Shown: positions 34,638-42,113 of the stretch, one piece after another | Numbering within the stretch: position 1 is the first letter of the stretch | How the letters are laid out: each line of letters starts with the position of its first letter | Assembly: GCA_900543885.1 (NCBI GenBank) | Contig: UQTA01000018.1 | Span: 1-47,817, forward strand | Length of the DNA stretch: 47,817 nt | From: an uncultured Clostridium sp. | GTDB lineage: Bacteria; Bacillota; Clostridia; Lachnospirales; Lachnospiraceae | Reading direction: 5' to 3' | Notes under the pieces: model-generated | What the model was told of the DNA's origin: nothing | Database searches by the model: none | What the model saw: the letters and a program-made list of their open reading frames with translations, nothing else | Translations under genes and position numbers: made by a program

Positions 34638-35489
34638 ATGGAACCGTTGATCAAATGTGAGCATGTTGATCTTGGATATGAAAATCAGGATGCAGTTATA
34701 AATGTAAATATGGAAGTTTGCCCTGGAGATTATCTGTGTATCGTAGGCGAAAATGGATCTGGAAAAAGTACTCTGATCAAGGGACTTTTAGGGCTTTTAA
34801 AGCCATCCGGCGGCAAGCTGACGGTAGCAGATGAGTTAAAGACCACGGGAATTGGTTATTTGCCCCAGCAGACAGCAGCCCAGAAAGACTTCCCGGCTTC
34901 CGTAAGAGAGGTAGTCTTAAGCGGCTGTTTAAGCAGGAGAGGCAGACGCCCCTTTTATTCTAAGACAGAAAAGGATATTGCAGCTGCCAATATGGAAAAA
35001 CTGGGTATCACCCAGTTGGCTGGTCAGTGTTACAGAGAGTTATCAGGGGGACAGCAGCAGAGAGTTTTGATTGCAAGAGCCCTTTGCGCTACCAGGGAAC
35101 TTCTTATTTTGGATGAACCTATTACAGGTCTGGACCCAATGGCGATCCAGGACTTTTATTCCATGATCCGTAAGCTGAACAGGGAAGATAAAGTAGCTAT
35201 TATCATGGTATCCCATGATCTGAGAAATGCAGTAGAGGAAGCCAATAAGATCCTGCATCTTCAGAAACAGGTGCTTTTCTATGGACCGGCCCATGATTAT
35301 ATGAACAGCAAGGCAGCAGGTCATTTCTTCCATGAAAAGGAACAGGGAAAATGCCTTCCTACTGCGGCCTGCCACATGACAAAAAATGAAGATGGCCTGG
35401 AAAACAGCGAAAAGAAATGCTCTTGTGGTCATGATCATGCACATAACTACCAGAAGATAGAAGGAGGAAATACCCATGAACGTGCTTAG
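34638..35489 (+). CDS. znuC: Zinc ABC importer ATPase with Cys/His tail
   Basis: A 283-aa cytoplasmic ATPase. Walker A is GENGSGKST (residues 37-45), the signature LSGGQQQR is near 135, Walker B is LLILDEPITGLDP, and the switch His is in MVSHDLR. The C-terminal extension of about 45 residues contains CLPTAACHM and then KKCSCGHDHAHN. This resembles the CCCGHDHEH repeats of the GTPase encoded two genes on, and could bind zinc as a sensor of cytoplasmic metal. It overlaps the permease gene by 14 bp. Confidence 0.93.
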   Translation: MEPLIKCEHVDLGYENQDAVINVNMEVCPGDYLCIVGENGSGKSTLIKGLLGLLKPSGGKLTVADELKTTGIGYLPQQTAAQKDFPASVREVVLSGCLSRRGRRPFYSKTEKDIAAANMEKLGITQLAGQCYRELSGGQQQRVLIARALCATRELLILDEPITGLDPMAIQDFYSMIRKLNREDKVAIIMVSHDLRNAVEEANKILHLQKQVLFYGPAHDYMNSKAAGHFFHEKEQGKCLPTAACHMTKNEDGLENSEKKCSCGHDHAHNYQKIEGGNTHERA

Positions 35490-36294
35490 TGAAATGCTGT
35501 CTTATCCATTTATGGTAAGGGCATTATTTGGCGGTATGCTTGTATCTTTGTGCGCTTCCCTTTTAGGCGTGAGCCTGGTATTAAAACGCTATTCCATGAT
35601 CGGAGATGGACTTTCCCATGTATCTTTCGGTGCTCTTTCCATTGCTCTGGCTATGGGGTGGTCTCCTTTAAAGGTATCTATCCCGGTAGTAGTGCTGGCA
35701 GCTTTTTTCCTGCTGCGTATTACAGAAAACAGCCGGATCAAAAGTGATGCGGCCATTGCTATGATCTCAGCAAGTTCTCTGGCAATCGGTATTATTGTGA
35801 CATCTTTAACAACAGGAATGACAACCGATGTAAGCAGCTATATGTTTGGAAGCATTTTAGCTATGACAAAGGAAGATGTAACATTGTCTGCAATCCTTTG
35901 CCTGATTGTACTGGGATTGTTTGTATTTTGTTACAACCAGGTATTTGCTGTTACCTTTGATGAAAATTTTGCAAAAGCTACAGGGGTCAATGTAGGAGCT
36001 TACAATATGCTGATCGCTGTGCTGACCGCAGTTACTATTGTTTTAGGCATGCGCATGATGGGTGCCATGCTGATTTCCAGTCTTGTGATTTTCCCATGTC
36101 TTACATCTATGAGGGTGTTTAAAAGCTTTACCAGTGTAATGATCTCTTCAGGAGTTCTTTCTTTGGTATGCTTTTTGCTAGGAATGATGGCCTCCTACCA
36201 GTTTTCCACACCGGCCGGAGCCAGCGTAGTAGTGGTAAATCTGATCGCATTTGGTCTGTTTTCCATGTGGCAGGTGTTAGGCAGGAAACGGTAA
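35476..36294 (+). CDS. znuB: Zinc ABC importer permease (ZnuB family)
   Basis: A 272-aa membrane protein with about eight helices of the ABC-3 metal permease family: SLLGVSLVLKRYSMIGDGLSH near the N-terminus (in two stretches) and AVTIVLGMRMMGAMLISSLVIFP in the later coupling region. The ribosome binding site GGAGG lies in the ATPase gene. It completes the three-gene importer; the palindromic repeat copy 2 follows 19 bp after its stop and may end transcription. Confidence 0.93.
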   Translation: MNVLSEMLSYPFMVRALFGGMLVSLCASLLGVSLVLKRYSMIGDGLSHVSFGALSIALAMGWSPLKVSIPVVVLAAFFLLRITENSRIKSDAAIAMISASSLAIGIIVTSLTTGMTTDVSSYMFGSILAMTKEDVTLSAILCLIVLGLFVFCYNQVFAVTFDENFAKATGVNVGAYNMLIAVLTAVTIVLGMRMMGAMLISSLVIFPCLTSMRVFKSFTSVMISSGVLSLVCFLLGMMASYQFSTPAGASVVVVNLIAFGLFSMWQVLGRKR

Positions 36295-36313
36295 AAAGCG
36301 TGAACAATAAAAT

Positions 36314-36466
36314 CGTTACAGTTCAGCCTTGCGAAGATTTAGGGTCAAAAGTACGTTGAAAACTTGTTTTCATAAGTGCTTTTGGCGCTAAATCTTCATA
36401 AGGCTGACGCCCAAAGCTTCTTGTCCGCTGTAAGCGGGCAAGAAGATGCAAGGCTGAACTGTAACG
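36314..36466. repeat. Long palindromic repeat element, copy 2 (inverted, enlarged)
   Basis: It begins CGTTACAGTTCAGCCTT and ends AAGGCTGAACTGTAACG. The first about 90 bp are the reverse complement of copy 1 (5176-5272) with few changes. An added segment carries a second hairpin (CTTCTTG-TCCGC / GCGGG-CAAGAAG). It sits just after znuB. Confidence 0.85.
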
Positions 36467-36494
36467 GTGTTAATGAGAAAGCGGGGCACTTGAC

Positions 36495-36596
36495 TTGACA
36501 TTAAGGTCAGGTTGTGCCACAATATCTAATTGACAGATTGAAATAACGAGGCTTGAAGCCTCATTGCAAAATGTTTTCCTGAAATTGAGAAAACAT
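36495..36596 (+). promoter_or_regulatory. Structured leader/promoter region of the first GTPase gene
   Basis: TTGACA at 36495-36500 can serve as -35, but no good -10 follows at 17 bp. TGAC-N6-GTCA (36496-36509), GAGGCTTGAAGCCTC (36548-36562) and ATGTTTTC/GAAAACAT (36571-36596) are three successive inverted repeats before the start codon. A metal-responsive control is plausible but not shown. Confidence 0.35.
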
Positions 36597-36621
36597 CCAA
36601 TAAAGAAAGAAGGAACATACG

Positions 36622-37866
36622 ATGACAAAGATCGATATTATTTCCGGTTTCCTTGGAGCTGGAAAAACTACTTTTATTAAGAAGCTTTTACAGGAGGCTA
36701 TTTCTGGTGAGCAGGTAGTCCTGATTGAAAATGAATTTGGCGAGATCGGTATTGACGGCGGATTTTTAAAAGATTCCGGCATCGAGATCCGGGAGATGAA
36801 TTCCGGCTGCATCTGCTGTTCATTAGTAGGTGATTTCGGAAAGTCTTTATCTGAGGTACTGACCAAATATAAACCTGACCGTATCATCATCGAGCCATCA
36901 GGTGTCGGCAAGCTTTCTGACGTTATGAAGGCAGTGATCGATGTATCTGCAGATATGGACGTTGCATTAAACAGTGCGGTTACCATTGTAGATGCTGCAA
37001 AGTGCAAAATGTATATGAAGAACTTTGGTGAATTCTTCAACAATCAGATTGAAAATGCGGGAACAGTCGTACTCAGCCGTACAGATATCACAGATACAGC
37101 AAAGATCCAGAAGGATGTTGAAATGATCCGTGAGAAGAATCCAAAGGCTGCAATTGTTACTACTCCATTAGCAGAACTGGGCGGAAGCCAGCTTCTTGAG
37201 ATCATTGAGAAGAGAGATACCATGTTAGATGATCTGTTAGAGGAAGTAAGAGAGAGCCATCATCACCATGACGATGAGGATGACGAGTGCTGCTGCGGTC
37301 ACGATCATGAACACCATCATCACCATGATCACGACGATGAGTGCTGCTGTGGTCACGACCATGATCATGAACATCATCATCACGATGATGAGGAAGAAGA
37401 ACATGGACATGAACATCACCATCATCATGACCACGATGATGAGTGCTGCTGCGGCCACGACCATGATCATGAACATCATCACCATGATGAGGAGGAAGAG
37501 CATGAGCATCATCACCATGACCATGACGGTGAGTGCTGCTGCGGCCATGACCATGATCACGAACATCATCATCACCATCATGCAGACGAAGTATTTACCA
37601 GCTGGGGCATGGAAACCATCGTTCCTGTAACAAAGGATCAGCTGGAAGATATCTTAAAGCGCCTGGCAGAGACCAAGGAATTTGGTGATGTTTTAAGAGC
37701 AAAGGGAATGCTTCCTACAGAGAATCCGGGAGAGTGGCTGTATTTTGACCTGGTACCAGAGCAGTATGAGATCCGTGACGGAAAGCCGGATTACACAGGT
37801 AAGGTATGTGTGATCGGTGCCAGCCTGAAGGAAGAGGAATTAAATAAAGTATTCGGAAGAGGCTAA
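36622..37866 (+). CDS. CobW/COG0523-family GTPase with four Cys3-His repeats
   Basis: A 414-aa cytoplasmic putative metallochaperone GTPase. Walker A is GFLGAGKTT (residues 9-17), the family CxCC metal motif is GCICC (Cys63, Cys65, Cys66), switch IIEPSGVG, and the base-recognition stretch is SRTD. Between GTPase and C-terminal CobW domains a 110-residue insert (about 212-322) consists of four units starting ECCCGHDH followed by long runs of His, Asp and Glu. The C-terminal domain is normal (about 328-410; WLYFDLVPEQYEI). It sits directly after a zinc importer, supporting a role in zinc storage or delivery during metal limitation. ATG 36622 follows AAGGAA. Confidence 0.93.
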   Translation: MTKIDIISGFLGAGKTTFIKKLLQEAISGEQVVLIENEFGEIGIDGGFLKDSGIEIREMNSGCICCSLVGDFGKSLSEVLTKYKPDRIIIEPSGVGKLSDVMKAVIDVSADMDVALNSAVTIVDAAKCKMYMKNFGEFFNNQIENAGTVVLSRTDITDTAKIQKDVEMIREKNPKAAIVTTPLAELGGSQLLEIIEKRDTMLDDLLEEVRESHHHHDDEDDECCCGHDHEHHHHHDHDDECCCGHDHDHEHHHHDDEEEEHGHEHHHHHDHDDECCCGHDHDHEHHHHDEEEEHEHHHHDHDGECCCGHDHDHEHHHHHHADEVFTSWGMETIVPVTKDQLEDILKRLAETKEFGDVLRAKGMLPTENPGEWLYFDLVPEQYEIRDGKPDYTGKVCVIGASLKEEELNKVFGRG

Positions 37867-37878
37867 TGAGGTTTTAAA

Positions 37879-38838
37879 ATGGGAAATAACGAGATAGATG
37901 ATGATGTAATGCCCGTGTTTCTGATCAATGGTTTTCTGGAAGCTGGAAAAACCCAGTTTCTGGAATTTACCATGGGACAGGAATACTTCCAGACAGAGGG
38001 AAAAACACTTCTGATCGTCTGCGAAGAAGGGGATACAGAATATGATGAAAAGAAGTTAAAAAAGCATCAGACTGCAGTTGTATATGTGGATGAACTTTCA
38101 AAGCTGACACCGGCTTACTTAAATGAGCTGGAAGTGATCTATCGCCCGGAGCGCGTGCTTTTAGAGTGGAACGGCATGTGGAACCAGGACGAACTGACAC
38201 TGCCGGATGACTGGAATATTTACCAGCAGATCACCATTATTGATGGTTCTACCTTTGATCTGTATATCCAGAACATGAAGCCATTGCTTGGTGCTATGCT
38301 GCGTAATTCGGAGCTGGTTATTGTAAACCGCTGTGATGGCATTGCAGATGAGAAGCTGACTTCTTACCGCCGTACCATCCGTGCAATGAGCCGTGAAAGC
38401 GAGATCGTTCTGGAAGACAAGAACGGTGAGATTGAGCAGGCAACTCTGGAAGAAGATCTTCCATACGATATCAATGCAGATGTAATTGAGATCAAACCAG
38501 CAGATTACGGCATCTGGTACATCGACTGTATGGATCAGCCGGAGCGTTACAAAGGAAAAACCGTTGAATTTACCGCAATGGTATTAAAGAGCCCTAAGTT
38601 CCCTAAGGGACAGTTTGTTCCAGGACGTATGGCTATGACTTGCTGTGAGGCAGATATGACATTCTTAGGTTTTATGTGCAAATGGAAAGACGCAGAAAAG
38701 TACAAGACCAAAGAATGGGTAAAGGTACGTGCCAAAGTTGGCGTAGAATACCAGAGAGATTACCACGGCGAAGGACCTGTCCTTTACGCTGAAAATGTGG
38801 AAAAAGCCGCTGAAATCAAGGACATTGTGCAGTTCTAG
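37879..38838 (+). CDS. CobW-like GTPase fused to a YcgQ-type C-terminal domain
   Basis: A 319-aa protein. Residues about 10-200 resemble the COG0523 GTPase fold: Walker A in FLINGFLEAGKTQFLEF and ELVIVNRCDG as the guanine-recognition region. The canonical CxCC motif is missing; the corresponding stretch reads IVCEEGDTEYDE. The C-terminal 110 residues (RYKGKTVEFTAMVLKSPKF, then GRMAMTCCEADMTFLGFMC, then WVKVRAKV) match the conserved Tyr-x-Gly-Lys...Arg...Cys-Cys...Asp pattern of the YcgQ/TIGR03943 family, linked in Bacillus to the zinc-regulated YcgR-YcgQ pair. It is encoded 12 bp after the first GTPase. Confidence 0.75.
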   Translation: MGNNEIDDDVMPVFLINGFLEAGKTQFLEFTMGQEYFQTEGKTLLIVCEEGDTEYDEKKLKKHQTAVVYVDELSKLTPAYLNELEVIYRPERVLLEWNGMWNQDELTLPDDWNIYQQITIIDGSTFDLYIQNMKPLLGAMLRNSELVIVNRCDGIADEKLTSYRRTIRAMSRESEIVLEDKNGEIEQATLEEDLPYDINADVIEIKPADYGIWYIDCMDQPERYKGKTVEFTAMVLKSPKFPKGQFVPGRMAMTCCEADMTFLGFMCKWKDAEKYKTKEWVKVRAKVGVEYQRDYHGEGPVLYAENVEKAAEIKDIVQF

Positions 38839-38852
38839 TGGCGTTGTTGTGA

Positions 38853-38881
38853 TTGACACAAAAACAAAACTCTGATATAGT
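38853..38881 (+). promoter_or_regulatory. Promoter for the helicase leader or a short RNA
   Basis: TTGACA (38853-38858) and TATAGT (38876-38881) are exactly 17 bp apart. The predicted transcript would start near 38888 and enter a hairpin at once. Confidence 0.75.
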
Positions 38882-38893
38882 TATTGTTCGTAC

Positions 38894-38948
38894 GAAAGTG
38901 AGAGGATGAAAGGCCTGCATGTGCGTGCCGTTTTCACCTCTCATTTTC
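38894..38948 (+). ncRNA. Fully paired 55-nt hairpin at the start of the helicase leader
   Basis: GAAAGTGAGAGG pairs with CCTCTCATTTTC (one G-U), and inner stems TGAAA/TTTCA, GGC/GCC and GCA/TGC continue it. A modest T stretch follows. It could be a leader stem, an attenuator or a small RNA. Confidence 0.5.
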
Positions 38949-38954
38949 TGTTAA

Positions 38955-38977
38955 AGTTCGGCCTTGCATCTTCTTGC
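38955..38977. repeat. Fragment of the long palindromic repeat
   Basis: These 23 bp match the reverse complement of 36438-36460 (the end of palindrome copy 2) with one difference. Only one arm remains. Confidence 0.6.
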
Positions 38978-39037
38978 TATTGCATGTTAAGAACGCGCCA
39001 GAGTTGTGTTCTCTGATTTAAGCAAGAGAACAGCCCA

Positions 39038-39189
39038 GCAGAAATATGGGCCGTTTTCAACATGTCGATTGTCCACATCCTGAGTGCAGATGTACGAATG
39101 TGGCGGATGTAATCCGACACAGGCGAACATGTGCAAATCGAAGGTCAGTGGACAATGACATGTTGAAAAATTAAGGCCCATATTTCTGC
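39038..39189. repeat. 152-bp rod-like inverted repeat before the DEAD-box helicase
   Basis: GCAGAAATATGGGCC (39038-39052) pairs with GGCCCATATTTCTGC (39175-39189), TTTTCAACATGTC (39054-39066) with GACATGTTGAAAA (39157-39169), and TTGTCCAC (39069-39076) with GTGGACAA (39148-39155). That gives 36 bp of perfect stem. The inside continues with TGCA-ATGT-CG pairs and a CGGAT-GTA-ATCCG tip. Just before it, GTTCTCT/AGAGAAC (39008-39031) forms another hairpin. No coding potential is evident in 38839-39240. Confidence 0.85.
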
Positions 39190-39240
39190 GGAACTTAAAG
39201 AAGATATGGAAAAGAATAGAAATGAGGATATTTACAATTA

Positions 39241-40938
39241 ATGGATGTTACAAAATTTGAAGAATTACAGTTAGATGACCGTATTATAAGAGCCATTACA
39301 GAAATGGGCTTCGAAGAAGCTTCCCCTATCCAGGCTCAGGCAATCCCTGTTGTATTAGAAGGCAGAGATATGATCGGTCAGGCCCAGACAGGAACAGGAA
39401 AAACAGCTGCTTTCGGTCTTCCTCTGCTGCAGAAGGTTGACCCGAAGGTGAAAAAGCTTCAGGCCGTTGTTCTCCTTCCAACCAGAGAGCTTGCGATCCA
39501 GGTGGCAGAAGAACTGCGCCGATTTGCCAAATTCATGCACGGCATCAAGGTTCTGCCTGTATACGGCGGTCAGGACATTGTACGTCAGATCCGTGCCTTA
39601 AAAGACGGCACCCAGATTGTAGTAGGAACACCGGGACGTGTTATGGATCATATGCGCCGTAAAACCGTAAAAATGGACCATGTACATACCGTTGTTTTAG
39701 ACGAAGCAGACGAAATGTTAAACATGGGCTTTTTAGAGGATATGGAGACTATTTTAAGCCAGCTGCCGGAAGAACGTCAGACTCTGATGTTTTCTGCAAC
39801 CATGCCTCAGGCAATTGCTGACATTGCAAAGAAGTTCCAGAAAGACCCGGTAACAGTACGTGTGATCAAGAAAGAGCTGACCGTACCGAAGGTGACCCAG
39901 TATTATTATGAAGTAAAGCCGAAGAACAAAGTAGAAGTTATGTGCCGTTTGTTAGACATGTATTCTCCAAAGCTTTCAATTGTATTCTGTAATACCAAGC
40001 GCCAGGTAGATGAGCTGGTCCAGGCTCTTCAGGGAAGAGGCTATTTTGCAGAAGGACTTCACGGCGATTTAAAACAGGTACAGCGTGACCGTGTGATGGA
40101 AAGCTTCAGAAACGGACGTACCGACATCCTGATTGCTACAGATGTGGCTGCAAGAGGAATTGATGTTGGAAATGTGGAAGCGGTATTTAACTACGACATC
40201 CCACAGGATGATGAATATTATGTACATCGTATCGGACGTACCGGAAGAGCAGGAAGAGAAGGAAAGGCATTCAGCCTGGTAGTGGGAAAAGAAGTTTATA
40301 AGCTTCGCGATATCCAGCGTTATTGCAAGACCAAGATCATTCCTCAGGCAATTCCGTCTTTAAATGATATTACCGAAATCAAGGCAGAAAAGATCTTAGA
40401 TCAGGTTCAGGACATTTTAAATGACGCAGATCTGACAAAGATGGTAAATATCATCGAAAAGAAGCTGATGGAAGACGATTATACTTCCTTAGATCTGGCT
40501 GCAGCCCTCTTAAAAATGAGCATGGGCGATGACAATGAAGATATCATTGACAATTATATGCCTGCAAGATCCTTAGACGATCTGGACAGCTATGGAAGAA
40601 ACTCCAGAGGCAGAGACCGCGGCAGAAATAACAGCCGCCGCAAAGGAGCTACAGACCGTGCAGCTGTTGATTATGTATTAAATGGCGGCGAAGAGCGCAT
40701 GGCAAGACTGTTTATTAACATTGGTAAGGCCCAGCGCGTAACACCAGGAGATATCCTGGGGGCAGTTGCCGGTGAGTCAGGTATTCCGGGACGTCTGGTA
40801 GGAAGTATTGATATGTATGATGGATATACCTTTGTAGATGTACCGGCTGAATATGCAGAAGATGTATTAAATGCTATGAGCCATGCACGCATCAAAGGCA
40901 AACATATCCATGTAGAAAAAGCAAATTCCAAACGATAA
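39241..40938 (+). CDS. deaD: DEAD-box ATP-dependent RNA helicase (DeaD/CsdA type)
   Basis: A 565-aa cytoplasmic helicase that unwinds RNA in ribosome assembly and mRNA turnover, often cold-induced. Q motif near GFEEASPIQAQAIP, motif I AQTGTGKT (about residue 47), Ia PTRELAIQ, II DEAD (about 155), III SAT, IV IVFCNTKRQ, V ATDVAARGID and VI HRIGRTGRAGR are all present. After an Arg/Gly/Asn-rich linker (about 440-475), the C-terminus (about 488-562; LFINIGKAQRVTPGDILGAV) is the DbpA-type RNA-binding domain. ATG 39241 follows GAGGA. The roughly 350-nt structured leader upstream suggests post-transcriptional control. Confidence 0.95.
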   Translation: MDVTKFEELQLDDRIIRAITEMGFEEASPIQAQAIPVVLEGRDMIGQAQTGTGKTAAFGLPLLQKVDPKVKKLQAVVLLPTRELAIQVAEELRRFAKFMHGIKVLPVYGGQDIVRQIRALKDGTQIVVGTPGRVMDHMRRKTVKMDHVHTVVLDEADEMLNMGFLEDMETILSQLPEERQTLMFSATMPQAIADIAKKFQKDPVTVRVIKKELTVPKVTQYYYEVKPKNKVEVMCRLLDMYSPKLSIVFCNTKRQVDELVQALQGRGYFAEGLHGDLKQVQRDRVMESFRNGRTDILIATDVAARGIDVGNVEAVFNYDIPQDDEYYVHRIGRTGRAGREGKAFSLVVGKEVYKLRDIQRYCKTKIIPQAIPSLNDITEIKAEKILDQVQDILNDADLTKMVNIIEKKLMEDDYTSLDLAAALLKMSMGDDNEDIIDNYMPARSLDDLDSYGRNSRGRDRGRNNSRRKGATDRAAVDYVLNGGEERMARLFINIGKAQRVTPGDILGAVAGESGIPGRLVGSIDMYDGYTFVDVPAEYAEDVLNAMSHARIKGKHIHVEKANSKR

Positions 40939-40954
40939 AATCATAAGAAAAGTA

Positions 40955-40986
40955 AAAGACACTCTGAAAAATACCAGGGTGTCTTT
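40955..40986 (+). terminator. Hairpin after the helicase gene
   Basis: AAAGACACTCTG pairs with CAGGGTGTCTTT (one G-U). The T run is only that inside the stem, so termination may be partial; the ybaK start codon follows closely. Confidence 0.55.
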
Positions 40987-41009
40987 GCGATATGCAGGGA
41001 GTGATAAGT

Positions 41010-41501
41010 TTGAAAGGAAAAAAAGCAGAAACAGAAGTAAGGACCAACGTAATGAGGCTGTTAGACGCAGCTGGGATCCATTATGAAACAGGAACATATG
41101 AAGTAGATGAAAATGACCTTTCCGGCAGCCATGCTGCTGACCTGATGGGGATCGATCATGACCAGATGTATAAGACCCTTGTGCTGAAAGGGGAGAAGAA
41201 AGGATATCTTGTATGCTGCATCCCGGTAGATGAAGAACTGGATCTGAAGAAAGTGGCAAAAGCAGCAGGAGAGAAGAAGGTGGAGATGATCCACGTAAAA
41301 GATATGTTAGGCATTACCGGTTATATCCGGGGCGGCTGTTCTCCTATTGGAATGAAGAAAAAATTCCCAACTTATATTGAAGAAACAGCCCAGTTATATG
41401 ATACGATCATGGTAAGTGCAGGACAAAGAGGGGTACAGGTTACGGTAAGTCCAGAAGATCTGAGGGAGTACGTAGACGGGATTTTTGTTGGCTTAGTATA
41501 G
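41010..41501 (+). CDS. ybaK: YbaK family Cys-tRNA(Pro)/Cys-tRNA(Cys) deacylase
   Basis: A 163-aa cytoplasmic editing protein that hydrolyses mischarged Cys-tRNA(Pro). Family features: KTNVMRLLD-like start (RTNVMRLLDAAGI), QMYKTLVLKGEKKGYLVCCIPVDEELDLKKVAKA (in shorter conserved stretches), GYIRGGCSPIGMKKKFPTYIEE, and VSAGQRGVQVTVSPEDL. The TTG at 41010 is preferred because GGGAG lies 8 nt upstream; an ATG at 40992 has no ribosome binding site and abuts the terminator hairpin. No functional link to its neighbours is seen. Confidence 0.92.
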   Translation: MKGKKAETEVRTNVMRLLDAAGIHYETGTYEVDENDLSGSHAADLMGIDHDQMYKTLVLKGEKKGYLVCCIPVDEELDLKKVAKAAGEKKVEMIHVKDMLGITGYIRGGCSPIGMKKKFPTYIEETAQLYDTIMVSAGQRGVQVTVSPEDLREYVDGIFVGLV

Positions 41502-41572
41502 GCATTATTTGTGATTTGCTGCCATTGCAGCGGATGAAAAGTTCATGCAAAATGGGAAGGTAGAATTAAAAT

Positions 41573-42025
41573 ATGGAGAGAAAACAGGCAGTTATTACAC
41601 CAGATGACCTTACAAAAGAACAGATCAGAGAGTTGGGAGTAAAAGCCCTTGCAGGCCTTAAAAATTCCTATGCCCCCTATTCTCATTTCCATGTATCTGC
41701 GGTTCTTCTTTGTGCAGATGGTAAGGCGTATACAGGAAATAATATAGAAAATGCTGCTTACACTCCTTCGGTATGTGCAGAGCGCTGTGCGTTCTTTAAA
41801 GCAGTAAGTGAAGGTGAGCGGGATTTTACAGCGATCGCTCTCTGCGGCGGTTTAAACGGCATAGTGAAAGATTACTGCGCTCCCTGCGGCGTCTGCCGTC
41901 AGGTGATGCGGGAATTTTGCAGGCCGGATTTTAAGATCATTATGGTGAAGTCAGAAGAAGAGTGGAAGGAGTATACATTAGAACAACTGCTTCCAGAAGG
42001 CTTTGGCCCTGAGAATCTTGGCTAA
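41573..42025 (+). CDS. cdd: Cytidine deaminase
   Basis: A 150-aa zinc enzyme converting (deoxy)cytidine to (deoxy)uridine in pyrimidine salvage. The active-site Cys and Glu lie in SVCAERCAFFKA and the two other zinc Cys in CAPCGVCRQ. SYAPYSHFHVSAVLL and YTGNNIENAAY bind the nucleoside. It is a typical tetrameric-type length with about 20 extra N-terminal residues. ATG 41573 follows GGGAAGG. The gene is apparently monocistronic, and a promoter for 6S RNA follows. Confidence 0.95.
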   Translation: MERKQAVITPDDLTKEQIRELGVKALAGLKNSYAPYSHFHVSAVLLCADGKAYTGNNIENAAYTPSVCAERCAFFKAVSEGERDFTAIALCGGLNGIVKDYCAPCGVCRQVMREFCRPDFKIIMVKSEEEWKEYTLEQLLPEGFGPENLG

Positions 42026-42078
42026 AATAAAGGCATAAATACTAACAATATATAACAATATTAACTAAAAAAACAGGC

Positions 42079-42107
42079 TTGAAAAACATAAAATGTTGGG
42101 TTATAAT
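42079..42107 (+). promoter_or_regulatory. 6S RNA promoter
   Basis: TTGAAA (42079-42084) and a perfect TATAAT (42102-42107) are 17 bp apart; the transcript would start near 42114, just before the 6S RNA. Confidence 0.8.
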
Positions 42108-42113
42108 AGCACC

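Noticed and set aside
37237..37630. Open frames of 114 and 120 codons on both strands inside the His/Cys repeat of the GTPase
   Set aside because: They are low-complexity Met/Ile/Val/Thr translations of CAT/GAT-rich repeat DNA, fully inside a clear gene, without ribosome binding sites.
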